64,000 nucleotides of DNA from Ceratopteris richardii (taxonomy: Eukaryota; Streptophyta; Polypodiopsida; Polypodiales; Pteridaceae). The notes beneath the pieces were generated by a model. The model ran no database searches and had not been told where the DNA came from. It saw nothing but the letters and a program-made list of their open reading frames with translations. Of this stretch, positions 1 to 10,236 are shown in pieces (the first letter of the stretch is position 1; the number at the start of each line of letters is the position of its first letter). The stretch lies in the NCBI GenBank assembly GCA_020310875.1, contig CM035423.1, forward strand, positions 128,662,811 through 128,726,810. The letters run 5' to 3'. The translations under genes were made by a program, and so were the position numbers.

Positions 1-2925
1 GAAGGGGCAGGAAGAAACCCCCTCAAATACAACTTGGAGGAGGATATGACAACCACAGATAAGGAAGTTACTAAAGCTAAAGGAAAGGTAAAAGATTCTA
101 GTGAAGAGTGTTCTTTCCTGATTCAAGAAATCCCTGTAGGATGGATGCAGGACAAGGAGGAACACATTGAAATCCAAAATACACCTACTTATGAAACCAT
201 GCAGGAAAAGCTAGTGGAAGAAGACAAGGAGGGAGATGAGCACGAAGATAATATGGTAGAGAGAAATCTTGTCAAAGAAATACAATTAGGCACTCAAGAC
301 AATAATGGGCCAGTTTTGGTGGCCACTTGGTTGTGGAGCCACCCAGGGCTCCTTGAAAAGGTAAAATCATTCTTGACCCATTATACAGATGTTTTTGCCT
401 TGCATTATAAAGACTTAGAAGGAGTGCCTGCAACTTATGGAGAGCATAGAATCCCTCTGGTTGATGGAGCCAAACCCATAAGAGGGAAGAGTTATAGACT
501 TAACCCAAAATATGTTGAAGCTGTTTATGTGGAAATACAGAAGATGGAGGATGCAGGAATCATCATTCCTGTGGAACACTCAAAGTGGCTCTCACCTATG
601 ATTATAGTACCAAAGAAGAATACTAATAAAATCAGAATTTGTGTTGACTTTAGAGCACTCAACAAGGTAACCATTCCAGATGGTTTCCCAATGCCTTTTG
701 CAGAGTAGGTCATTGAAGAAGTGGCTGGACATGCATTATATAGCTTTATGGATGGATTTAGTGGCTATAATCAAATACCAATACACCCAGAGGATCGTGA
801 AAAGATTGCTTTTATCACACCTTGGGGAATATATGTGTATGTCAAAATGCGATTTGGACTCAGAAATGCTCCAGCCACCTTTAACGGAACGATCAATCTC
901 ATTTTTGGCCCCCTGTTGCTGGAATCACTTAGAATCTTCATGGATGACTTCTCTTCGTTTTCAGGTTCTCACAAGGAAACTCCTTTAGATTGTTTGGACC
1001 ATCAATTGAGATAGCTGCAGAATGTTTTCAAGAGATGTAGGGAGACTAAGCTAAAGCTCAATCCAAACAAATATCATTTCCTTGTGATAGAGGGAACTCT
1101 CCTAGGACATGTGGTGTCAGCTAAAGGTATGGCCCCAGATCGTGACAAAATCATTTCTATATTAAAGTTGCCTAAACCTTAATCTCCTAAAGAGATTCAC
1201 AGTTTCTTGCGGCATACTGGATACCACAGAAGGTTTATAAAAATGTATGTAGAGATAGCCAGACCACTAGCTAGACTTACAGGTAAGGAAATACCTTTTA
1301 AATGGGAAGAAGAGGAGGAAAAAGCATATCAAACATTATGGTCAAGGTTAGTGTCTGCTCCTATTTTGATCACACCTGAGTGGTCAAAAATCTTTCATAT
1401 ACATGTAGATGCCAGTGCCTATGCAGTGGGGGCAGTTTTGACCCAACCCAGTGAAGAACTTAAGGTGGACAGAACAATTCAATATGCCAGTAGAATCTTG
1501 ACCAAGGCTGAAAGGAACTACAATACTACAAAAGGGAAGCCCTAGCAATGGTTTTTGTTGTCCAAAAATTTCATCATTACTTATTGGGAGTAAAATTTAT
1601 TATTATAACAGATCATCAACCACTAAAATACTTGCTCAACAAACCACAAGCCACTGGTAGAATATAGAGGTGGTTATTGTTGTTCCAAGAGCTTGATTTT
1701 TTTGTAGTCCATAGACCAGGTAAAGAAAATGTTATGGCGGATCACCTATCCAGAATCAATATGATGGATCAAGCTAGTGGAATTAATGATGATTTTCCAG
1801 ATGCTCATCTGTTTGCTGTACAAGCTCAAGGTTGGTATTATGATATCAAGAATTTCATTAAAACTGGTTTGTATCCAGAAAAGGCTAGTGTTGTGCAAAG
1901 GAAGAGACCGCTAATCAAGAGTAGACCATATACCTTCATTGAAGATAAATTATATAGACAGGGAAAAGATGACAGGTTTAGGAAGTGCTTGGAAGAAGAA
2001 GAAGTGAGGGAAGTCCTTCACTCTGCACATGAAGGAACAGCTGGTGGGCACCTTTCAGGGCATATTATGAGTCAGAGGATACTGGATGCTGCTCTATGGT
2101 GGCCTACACTATTTAAGGATGCAGATGAATGGGGAAAGGCATGTGACATTTGCCAGAGGTGTGGACCTAAGCCAACAAAGCAGAGGTAAAACCCCTTGAT
2201 TGTTTCCACTTCCTGGCAACCATTTGAGAAGTGGGGGCTAGATTTTTTAGGGCCCATCTACCCTCCGATGATTCCAAAAAGAGAGAAATATCTCTTGATA
2301 GCTACAGATTATGCGACAAAGTGGGCTAAAGCTCTTGCCTCCCCCGACTGCACTGCCCAAACTGTTGCTGATTTCACTTACAGTAGCATCATTTGCGGGT
2401 TTGGATGTCCACTTGAAATTTGTACAGACCAGGGTACTCATTTTGTGAATAAGGTCCTACAGGAAATTTTCAACAGGTATAGAATCCTACATAGGACCTC
2501 TTGTGCCTCGTATCCAAGAGCCAATGGACAGGCTGAATCAACCAATAAGGTTCTAATTTCCATGTTAAGGAAGGAATGTATGTTACAACCCATTTCCTGG
2601 GGCATTGCTTATCAAGGTATCCTATGGGGATACAGGTTAGCTTTCAAAGAGGCCATGGGATATTCTCCATTCCAACTGGTTTATGGCATATTGCCAATTG
2701 AGCCCTTTGAATTTTTACATAGATCACCTAAAATAGAATTCATGCAGGGCAAGAAAGATTGTGATGTCTCTCAGAGGCTTGGTGCACTACATAAAGTGGA
2801 GGAGATTCGTCTACTAGCAACAAAACAATTGATAGAGACTCAGATGAAGAGGAATCATGATCAAGGCTCAAGGCCTACCATCAACACACTTGAAGAAGTA
2901 TGGATCACCTGGAACTGCAAAATCT
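1..2925 (+). pseudogene. Decayed Ty3/gypsy pol (RT-RNaseH-integrase), left end outside window
   Basis: Plus-strand pol of a gypsy element, broken by stops and frameshifts. Readable pieces follow pol order. RT N-terminal part lies at about 380-708 (VEHSKWLSPMIIVPKK, ICVDFRALN). RT core is at 721-1014 with FMDGFSGYNQ and an FMDDF catalytic box. RT thumb and RNase H follow at about 1040-1660 (HVDASAYAVGAVL; stop near 1180). The integrase HHCC zinc domain is at about 2020-2190 (HEGTAGGH, CDICQRC). The integrase core is at 2196-2850 with WGLDFLGP, TDQGTHF and NGQAES, so the three catalytic acidic residues survive. Reading frame is lost near 710, 1015, 1180, 1545 and 2187. It resembles chromodomain-lacking (OTA-type) pol but is clearly distinct from the E1 family. 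Gag and both LTRs are not visible. Similarity fades around 2925, before the E1 insertion. Confidence 0.9.
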
Positions 2926-3090
2926 GTCTAGGTTGTACATCTTGCTCAGTTTTTGTAGTTTTCTTTATCAAGTCCATGCTTGTTCCTTGAGTTTTTAGCA
3001 AACCTATGTTAGAGGGCCGCCGAACCAGGATGGATGAACCCGGACAGGTGCCGTAAAAAGTGGATTCGCGGAAACATTGTAGCAGACTTC

Positions 3091-3098
3091 TATTTAAA
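3091..3098 (+). promoter_or_regulatory. E1 LTR TATA-like box (TATTTAAA)
   Basis: TATTTAAA lies 84 bp into the LTR, with the same motif at 14346-14353 in the other LTR. The aligned position of the E2 LTRs has TATATAA (21365-21371, 30658-30664), so it is probably the Pol II promoter of the genomic RNA. The start of R would be about 30 bp downstream; this is inferred. Confidence 0.6.
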
Positions 3099-3953
3099 GC
3101 GCACAAAGGAAAGCGGTAAAGACCAGCAGTTTTGGGAAGAGTCTCTGCTTCTGTTGGGTATTGTAGTGAGTGGGTTGATTACGTTTCGAAACGAGGTGTT
3201 TGGAAATTGCAAGTATAGCATTGTGTGTGTATACGTTCTGTCTGTCTGTTCTACTGATCCCATTTGGGAAATTGCGAGCATCTTGTTTGAGACCATGTAT
3301 GAGGTGTTGATGAGAATATTGAGTTCTGTTCTGTTCTATTCGCATCTAACTATTCTGCTATTCTTCCTGTCGTGCCGAGTTCTATTCGGTAGTCTTGTGT
3401 TGTGAATCTGTTTGGTGATAAGTTATATACGGTTCTGGATCTTTTTCTTCACGAAATAGTGTGGTTTGTCATCCTGCGAGAGACTGTGTAAGGTCGAAGT
3501 GAATCATTTGCATTTTAATATATTTTTTCGGTTAAGTGACCAGATTCGATACAATAGTCTGCGTTCACTGAGGATTCCGATCTCAGAAAGAACTTATATC
3601 GGTAAAGGTCTGTACACGAACAGAAGCATTGGTAAAGTTTGTGATGAATCAGCTGTGGTAGGAACTTGTGGCTTGAGTCGGTATACGATAAGTTTGCGTA
3701 ATCTCGATTATAGTTGTCTGTTGTATTATTGTTCGGTATACCTATCTGTCACATGGAAGCAGCATATTGAGTAGTATCCAATTAATGAAGTTGAGTATTC
3801 TATTAGTTATAAGTCAGAACAGGACCTCTGCTCCATTACTATAGCAGATTCAGTCCAGAAGTCCTAAGTTTCCGCATGCCGAATAGTTGTCAGTAGTCAA
3901 AATCAACCACTGCGCTAAGACGTGATGGAGTATTTATGAGTGTGTGAAAAGTT

Positions 3954-4020
3954 GGGAAAATAGTACAGGGCCTCTGTCTAACAGACCCCTACCACTCCCA
4001 AGAACCCACGTGGCTAAGAG
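3954..4020 (+). promoter_or_regulatory. Conserved LTR block with hairpin and G-box
   Basis: A ~67-bp block near the LTR 3' end is almost identical in E1 (also 15206-15273) and E2 (22062-22128, 31378-31445), whereas the surrounding LTR sequences of the two families have diverged strongly. It contains TCTGTCTAACAGA, which can pair into a short hairpin, and CACGTG, a plant G-box (4007-4012 in this copy; CATGTG in the E2 5' LTR). A role in RNA 3'-end formation, packaging or transcription is inferred. Confidence 0.6.
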
Positions 4021-4134
4021 AACGATCGCGGTTAAAGATTTGAAACCAAGTGAAAGAGGAGCATTTGAATAGAACGTAAAGTAACGCTTAATCGGTATCA
4101 GTTTAAACCATAACCCATTTTTACATTTAACATT

Positions 4135-4151
4135 TGGCGCCGTCTGTGGGA
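4135..4151 (+). other. E1 primer-binding site
   Basis: TGGCGCCGTCTGTGGGA begins two bases after the 5' LTR. The TGGCGCC start is the usual plant gypsy PBS form, complementary to a tRNA 3' end of the Asp-like class. Equivalent sites are TGGCACCG at 22273 (E2) and TGGCGACC at 19007 (G). Confidence 0.8.
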
Positions 4152-4338
4152 AAGTGGCAACTGTTTAACAACCTCTGCGGTAAAGTAGTATTTAAATACG
4201 AGTTACTTGTGAGAAAGTGGCATTAGAGTGCTAAGCGGTTTGTAAGAAGCAAATATCCAGTAATATTTGATTTACTGACAGTAGCAACAGACCCAGATTG
4301 TTGCAAACTGCTCAGATAATATTACTGGGCAATGACAC

Positions 4339-6735
4339 ATGCCGGTTACTCAGTCTGGTGTAACGTATCCTAGGACCCAGACAACGGGAACAAGTAAAGT
4401 ACAAAAAACAACTCTAGAAGAAGAAGGTATAGCACGACCAGACTCAGTGGTCGGGCAAGTTAAGGACGCTAGAATTAATACCGGTCATATTCCGGTGGAA
4501 CGATCAACGCCTTTGGTACATACTGGTGTCACTTCGACCCAGCCTAACCAAAGTACAGTAGTTCTAGAATCTATCAAGGCACCACTGGAGATTAGACAAA
4601 CTCTAGGAAAAGAAATCAGTAATAGCAAAAAACCGCTACAGTCTGGGAGACTGTTAGCTCATTCCGATGATATTCCGGTGATAGAAACACCAACTGGCGG
4701 TCAAGGATTAGCATTTGTTGCAGAATCCTCAGCCAGACCCGCGTGTCTGGAAGAAAGATTTCGGATATTAGATATCCAAAAGGAAGGAGACTTATTCGAA
4801 GCAGAGATCCAAAGTATCCTGCACAAAAACAGCACACCGGAAGGCACGCTGTCCGGCGATCCAGATTCTGATAGTTCAACTAATCAACCTCAAGATACAG
4901 GATCAGAGACACCCACGATGAACGAACAACAACAACAACAACAGTTAGGTCAACCAAGGCTGCCTCCAACAGGCGTAACCTACACAAAATTTGGTGGATT
5001 CCCAGGAGATGACCCGGATGCTCACGTTCGCACTTTCGAAATCAGTTATGCAGTCCTCAACCATCCACCAGATCAGGCATACAAGGCCATTGTTTTTCAA
5101 TCTACGTTGGTCAATGAAGCGGCTAGATGGGTTACGGAATACGACATTAATCATTTCGGTACCTATGATGCAGTACGGGATGCCTTTCTACAACGATTCA
5201 GATTAAAGAAGAATCCTGCTGAAATCTTTGATTATCTACAGAACAACCGACAGAAGGCAAACCAGACTGTCCAGGAATACGCTACTCTCTTCAGAACACA
5301 TTTACCGCAGATACCACAGGCACATGCTAATCTACCTGATGACGTCATCACTCAATGGTTTATCAATGGCTTAAATCCGCAATTGAAGCAGATCATGATT
5401 ATTAGATGTGTCGGAGCAATGACATTGGATGCAGTCATCGCTATGGCGTTGCAACTGGAATCCAAGGTTGGTGGATTTTCAGAAGACTTGGAATGGTTAA
5501 GAACAAACAAAAGTATGACTGAAGATATAACCAGGCAAGTATATTGCACCACGTGCAAAAATTCAGGGCATACAAGTGCTAACTGTGCGCTAAATCAAAC
5601 ATTCTGTGCTATCTGCAACACTGCCGGACACTCCACCGGAAATTGTATCTACAATGCTAGAATACAGGGCACAGCAACAGTCAATGCTGTTATTCAAGAA
5701 CATGGACAGGCAGCAAATCACTATGTACCTCCGCAACTGAGAAACAATCAACCACAGGGATATCGGAACTACCGAGGACAAAGAAACAACAATTATAATG
5801 CCAACCGATGGCAGAACGGACCACCACCGGAAAACCCCAATTTACCACCACCACGCTGTCATTTTTGTGGTGAATTCGGACACATTAGAAGATATTGCAA
5901 AGATGCAGCTGAGTATGATCAAAGGAAGAAGGAGCGGCAAAACCCAATGGCCAATATGGTACAAATTACTCCGGTAGAAACACAAACTGCTACAGTCCAG
6001 ACCCGATCAGGTAAACAACTGCAGCCAGCAGCAGAAGTATTTGAACCAGGGATACGAGAACAACATAGGATGTATAACAAGGCTAGTCACTGGACTGCTA
6101 CAGAACCACCAGTGTTCCCAGAACCCATTCCGGTGACTCAAACCTCGGCAGCAAAGGAAGGAATGCAACAAAAAGAAGCAGCAGTAGAACAACCATCAGT
6201 AGAAGACATAACAGCAAATACTTCAGCAGCAGCAGAAACTTCAAGTTCAAAAGAGCAGGATAACCAATCTCAACAGGCCTGGGAAATTTTATCCAAGGCA
6301 TCTATCACCTTACCTCTCGGCCAACTTTTGACATTAGTACCTGGAATCCGGCAACAGTTCCAACAACATTTCAGCCCGGCACCCTCTTGCATTCTAGCAA
6401 CCGCTGCAGTTCAACCAGAATCTGATTCTACGGTTGATCATGCAGTGCCCTTGATTACAGTATGGTATAAGAATCAGAGGATCACGCAGGTATTAATTGA
6501 CGGAGGCTCCGGCATAAACATTGCAACCGCAGCATTATGTAAAAAGCTAGGCTGGACCGAAATCGAACCAGTTCAATTCTTTGTTAGAATGGCTGATCAA
6601 TCTAGAGTCCATCCCGTAGGACTTGTACGGAATGTACCCATTACTCTACAAGGTACGACTTTCAAAATGACTTTTGTTATACTAGATCTACCCGAATCCA
6701 CCTTGGATTACAACCTTCTTTTCGGCCGACCTTAG
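4339..6735 (+). CDS. gag-pr: E1 Gag-protease polyprotein
   Basis: A 798-residue frame. About 190 N-terminal residues are polar and unrecognised, ending in a glutamine tract. The retrotransposon Gag (capsid-like) domain is roughly residues 215-350, with the AARW and FxxRF type conserved positions. Three CCHC zinc knuckles follow, CTTCKNSGHTSANC and CAICNTAGHSTGNC near residues 400-440 and CHFCGEFGHIRRYC near 507, for RNA binding. The aspartic protease motif is IDGGSGINIA near residue 719: DGG replaces the common DSG/DTG, as known in Tat-like plant gypsy elements. The frame stops at TAG (6733-6735) inside the conserved FGRP segment. The E2 relative has TGG there, so gag, protease and RT were probably one frame and the TAG is probably a TGG-to-TAG mutation. 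ATG 4339 is chosen because E2 keeps an equivalent ATG at 22447. Confidence 0.9.
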   Translation: MPVTQSGVTYPRTQTTGTSKVQKTTLEEEGIARPDSVVGQVKDARINTGHIPVERSTPLVHTGVTSTQPNQSTVVLESIKAPLEIRQTLGKEISNSKKPLQSGRLLAHSDDIPVIETPTGGQGLAFVAESSARPACLEERFRILDIQKEGDLFEAEIQSILHKNSTPEGTLSGDPDSDSSTNQPQDTGSETPTMNEQQQQQQLGQPRLPPTGVTYTKFGGFPGDDPDAHVRTFEISYAVLNHPPDQAYKAIVFQSTLVNEAARWVTEYDINHFGTYDAVRDAFLQRFRLKKNPAEIFDYLQNNRQKANQTVQEYATLFRTHLPQIPQAHANLPDDVITQWFINGLNPQLKQIMIIRCVGAMTLDAVIAMALQLESKVGGFSEDLEWLRTNKSMTEDITRQVYCTTCKNSGHTSANCALNQTFCAICNTAGHSTGNCIYNARIQGTATVNAVIQEHGQAANHYVPPQLRNNQPQGYRNYRGQRNNNYNANRWQNGPPPENPNLPPPRCHFCGEFGHIRRYCKDAAEYDQRKKERQNPMANMVQITPVETQTATVQTRSGKQLQPAAEVFEPGIREQHRMYNKASHWTATEPPVFPEPIPVTQTSAAKEGMQQKEAAVEQPSVEDITANTSAAAETSSSKEQDNQSQQAWEILSKASITLPLGQLLTLVPGIRQQFQQHFSPAPSCILATAAVQPESDSTVDHAVPLITVWYKNQRITQVLIDGGSGINIATAALCKKLGWTEIEPVQFFVRMADQSRVHPVGLVRNVPITLQGTTFKMTFVILDLPESTLDYNLLFGRP

Positions 6736-9700
6736 TTGAAGCATGCAAAGGTAATACAGGACTGGTCTGCGCAAGAGCTCACCTTCAAGGATGCCAATCG
6801 TAAATATGTGGTAAAACTAGATGCCATACAACCCTGCGAACTTCACGCCAGACCTTATCTCGCTGAACCAGTTCATATGTTAGATGGACTATCAGATGAT
6901 GAAGAAGAGCAATTTCTGAAGAATAACGCCGATTTAATGTCTCTAGGAACTGTTGATCTACAGTCTGTCATTAATAACTGGAACACTTCAGTTTGTGCAG
7001 TAGTAGCTATCACCGAACAGTCTAACCAAGCAGATAATGAATTACAACCATTATTCAAGCCAACAGAGGATACAGAGAACCCACAACAATTTTATGTCCC
7101 TGAAGACCAGTTGATCACGTACAATCTGGGAGACAAGGATAATCCTCGACCTGTAAAAATAAAGCAAAACTTACCGGAAATCTTTCAGACTAATTTGATT
7201 CAGCTCCTTCACGAATTCTCAGACGTCTTTGCATGGGATTACAAAGATATGAAAGGATTAGATCCGCGCATATATCAGCATAGAGTCATGCTGAAGCCTG
7301 AAGCTAAACCAAATAGGCAACCCAGCTATCGGATGAATCCCAATTATGCCTCTCAGGTAAAAGACGAACTTGACAGATTGTTAAAAGTAGGATTCATCGT
7401 ACCAGTAGAACATGCTGAATGGATTTCACCAATTGTGATTGTGCCAAAGAAAAATAAACAACTACGAATCTGTGTAGATTACCGGAAATTGAACGCAGCA
7501 ACAGTACCAGATCCTTTCCCGATCCCTTTTTTAAATACCATGCTTGATAGGGTAGCAAGCCACGAAATGTATTCATTCTTAGACGGATACAGTGGTTACA
7601 ATCAGGTTAGAATGGCTGAAGAAGATATACCAAAAACTGCTTTCATTACCAATTGGGGTGTCTTCGCCTTCACCGTAATGTGGTTCGGATTAAGAAATGC
7701 ACCAAGCACATTTCAGCGATGTATGCAGGAGATATTTTCTCCTTATCTTACTTCATTCATGCAAGTATATCTTGACGACTTCTCGATTTTTGGGAAGATG
7801 ATAGCACATTTAAGTCATTTACGATGTTGTTTTCAGAAATGTAGAGAATATAGACTCTGTCTTAACCCAAACAAATCCGTGTTTGCGGTTTCATGTGGCA
7901 AACTACTTGGGCATATTGTATCTACTCAAGGTATCCGAGTAGACCCAGATAAAATTTCGGCAATTTTAGAAGCCCCGGTACCCACAACTCCAAAAGAAGT
8001 AATGCGTTTTATGGGTCAAATACGGTGGCATGGCAGACACTTACGATGGCTTGCTCACCTAGCAGTACCATTAAACAGGCTAATCACAAAAACTCCCCGA
8101 CAGTTTGAATGGACTGAAGAATGCCAAACTACATTTGATCGGCTCAAGTATCTCTTGACACAAGCTCCAATTTTACAACCACCGGACTGGGACAATCCGT
8201 TCCATGTTTTTGTCGACGCTTCAGATATTGCAATTGGCAGTATTCTGATGCAGCAAATAGATAAGTGGTTTCACCCTGTTTATTACGCCAGTAGAAGGCT
8301 TGCACTGGCAGAAAAGAATTACTCTACTACTGAAAGAGAATGCCTAGGATTGATTTACTCAATCAAAAAGTTCAGACATTATTTATTAGGCCGGAACTTT
8401 ACCTTTCATGTGGATCATGCTGCCCTTGTTTATCTAGTAAGACAGCAGCATCTAGGAGGACGGTTAGCACGATGGGTGCTACTTTTACAAGAATTCGACT
8501 ATGACGTCATTCACCGACCCGGAAATGCACATGCCTTAGCAGATTTCTTATCTCGCCTGGATTCCGGTGAAGCTCCGGTGGGCATAGATGATACGACTCC
8601 TGCGATTTATAATGCTGAACCACTATCCGAGGAGACGGCCCACCCACAAGCACCATCTACATACTATGATCAGATTCTAACTTTCCTCACCGAAGGATGC
8701 TTCCCATCTGAGACCACCAAGGCAGTTCGAAGGAAGTTGGCAGTTTTTAGCCGTCGATTCCGGCTCGTAGCAGGAGAACTATATTATACAGATCATACTG
8801 GAATCTTACTTCGCTGTATTCCACCTCATGAGGTTAATTCAGTTATCACTTTGGCGCACTCAATTCCTTCTGGTGGCCATTTTGCAGTAGACTTAACTCA
8901 CCGGAAAATTCTGCAAGGAGGTCTCTGGTGGCCAACGATGTACAGAGATGTCGCACAGTTTGTTAAACAATGTGATACTTGTCAAAGAACTGGTCAGCCT
9001 TTGCAAAGGCATCTTTTTCCTCTGCAACCTATCTTGCCACTCGAACCATTTCAGAAATGGGGATTAGATTTTATCGGTCCAATCACACCCCCAGCAGTTT
9101 TCAGTAACAACAGATACATACTAACCTGTACAGACTATGCAACAAGATGGGCAGAAGCATGGGCTTTAAGATCTGCTACAGCGGTTACGGTAGCAAAATG
9201 TCTACTCACTGATGTCTTCCCACGATTTGGCTTACCCCTAGAAATTGTCTCAGATCAAGGCACTCACTTTGTGAACAATCTAATGAAGGCTCTTACACAA
9301 TCATTCCAGGTCACACATAATTTTAGCTCTCCTTATTATCCATGTGCCAATGGATTGGCCGAAAGTACAAACAAATCACTTTTGAATATCCTCCGGAAAT
9401 TGATCATGGAAGCACCGGAAAGATGGGATCAACTACTACCTGCAGTATTATGGGCTTACCGGACTACGTATAAGGTAACAACAGGCTTGACACCTTTCAA
9501 ACTAGCTTATGGCTTAGAAGCAATAGCACCCATGGAATTAGTCATCCCAAGTCTGCGTGTAGCAATCACTCAAAAAATGCTACCAGAATATTCACTAACA
9601 GCAAGAATGGACGCACTCAGAGAACTTGATGAGCACCGATGGATCAGTTTTTTAACTATGCGTGAAGTACAACTAAGGCAAGCCAAGACACACGATCGAT

Positions 9701-9927
9701 ATTTGAAGACTCCAATCTTTTCGGTAGGCCAGCTTGTACTATTTTATAACGCAAAATCGGATAGAGCAGCAGTAAAATTCAAACTACTATGGTTCGGCCC
9801 TTTCAAGATCTCAGAACAAATCGGTCCGGCAACTTTTTGGTTGACTACGTTGACTGGAAATCCACTTCCAAAGGTAATCAATGGGTCGAAGCTGCGGCCG
9901 TATTATCCCACTACTAGTACGCATTAA
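6736..9927 (+). CDS. pol: E1 Pol: reverse transcriptase, RNase H, integrase
   Basis: An open frame of about 1063 codons continuing directly from the gag-protease frame after one TAG; it begins TTG, not ATG, so it has no start of its own. RT spans roughly residues 200-400 with FLDGYSGYNQ and the YLDD catalytic box near residue 345. RNase H is at about 485-610 (FVDASDIAIGS, then TERECLG, VDHAALVYL). The integrase zinc domain is near 708-752 (HSIPSGGH, CDTCQR). The integrase core has WGLDFIGP near 774, SDQGTHF near 839 and NGLAES near 875, giving a D-35-E triad. The end, LRPYYP, has no chromodomain, placing it among OTA-type gypsy elements. Expression would need readthrough or repair of the TAG; no recognised readthrough context follows it. 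Confidence 0.9.
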   Translation: MKHAKVIQDWSAQELTFKDANRKYVVKLDAIQPCELHARPYLAEPVHMLDGLSDDEEEQFLKNNADLMSLGTVDLQSVINNWNTSVCAVVAITEQSNQADNELQPLFKPTEDTENPQQFYVPEDQLITYNLGDKDNPRPVKIKQNLPEIFQTNLIQLLHEFSDVFAWDYKDMKGLDPRIYQHRVMLKPEAKPNRQPSYRMNPNYASQVKDELDRLLKVGFIVPVEHAEWISPIVIVPKKNKQLRICVDYRKLNAATVPDPFPIPFLNTMLDRVASHEMYSFLDGYSGYNQVRMAEEDIPKTAFITNWGVFAFTVMWFGLRNAPSTFQRCMQEIFSPYLTSFMQVYLDDFSIFGKMIAHLSHLRCCFQKCREYRLCLNPNKSVFAVSCGKLLGHIVSTQGIRVDPDKISAILEAPVPTTPKEVMRFMGQIRWHGRHLRWLAHLAVPLNRLITKTPRQFEWTEECQTTFDRLKYLLTQAPILQPPDWDNPFHVFVDASDIAIGSILMQQIDKWFHPVYYASRRLALAEKNYSTTERECLGLIYSIKKFRHYLLGRNFTFHVDHAALVYLVRQQHLGGRLARWVLLLQEFDYDVIHRPGNAHALADFLSRLDSGEAPVGIDDTTPAIYNAEPLSEETAHPQAPSTYYDQILTFLTEGCFPSETTKAVRRKLAVFSRRFRLVAGELYYTDHTGILLRCIPPHEVNSVITLAHSIPSGGHFAVDLTHRKILQGGLWWPTMYRDVAQFVKQCDTCQRTGQPLQRHLFPLQPILPLEPFQKWGLDFIGPITPPAVFSNNRYILTCTDYATRWAEAWALRSATAVTVAKCLLTDVFPRFGLPLEIVSDQGTHFVNNLMKALTQSFQVTHNFSSPYYPCANGLAESTNKSLLNILRKLIMEAPERWDQLLPAVLWAYRTTYKVTTGLTPFKLAYGLEAIAPMELVIPSLRVAITQKMLPEYSLTARMDALRELDEHRWISFLTMREVQLRQAKTHDRYLKTPIFSVGQLVLFYNAKSDRAAVKFKLLWFGPFKISEQIGPATFWLTTLTGNPLPKVINGSKLRPYYPTTSTH

Positions 9928-10136
9928 ATTATTCGGCGGCAAACCGCGTTTTGTATAAATTTTTGTGTTTTTCTTTTTTCTTTTCTCCCTTTTTAGTAGT
10001 GTTTTGTACGAATCTTTATGTTACCAGCCACCTCTCCCTACCGGTCACTCAAGCACACACGCCAGCATGCAAACAGTACCTTTCCCGCACCGCACAATGA
10101 TACCCACCCCCCTTCCCCCTCCCACCGTGTTCTCCT

Positions 10137-10143
10137 TATTTAA
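10137..10143 (+). promoter_or_regulatory. Possible ORF A promoter in pol-ORF A spacer (9928-10236)
   Basis: The 309-bp spacer between pol and ORF A has no frame of its own. It is pyrimidine-rich and contains TATTTAA 94 bp before the ORF A ATG. E2 has TACTTAA at 28304-28310, 102 bp before its ATG. The spacing suggests a separate transcript for ORF A, since plant ribosomes would not reach it after gag-pol. The E2 match is weak, so this is tentative. Confidence 0.4.
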
Positions 10144-10236
10144 CCCCCTCGGTTGCGCCTAAACACTATTGTGTTCTCGAGACTATACGTATTATCCTTG
10201 TCTTCTGTGTTACCTGTAAGTGTGCTTGTAAACACC

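Larger units (their letters stand above)
3007..4132 (+). repeat. E1 5' LTR
   Basis: Direct repeat of 14262-15385, starting TGTTAGAGGGCCGCCG and ending with CA just before the PBS. It carries a TATA-like box at 3091-3098 and a block conserved with E2 at 3954-4020. Confidence 0.95.

Noticed and set aside
3034-3405. 123-codon open frame inside the E1 LTR, repeated at 14289-14660
   Set aside because: It lies wholly in the LTR, has no recognised domain, and repeats only because the LTR is duplicated.
6733-6735. Programmed stop-codon readthrough between protease and RT in E1
   Set aside because: E2 has TGG at this position and no known readthrough context follows, so a mutation is more likely.
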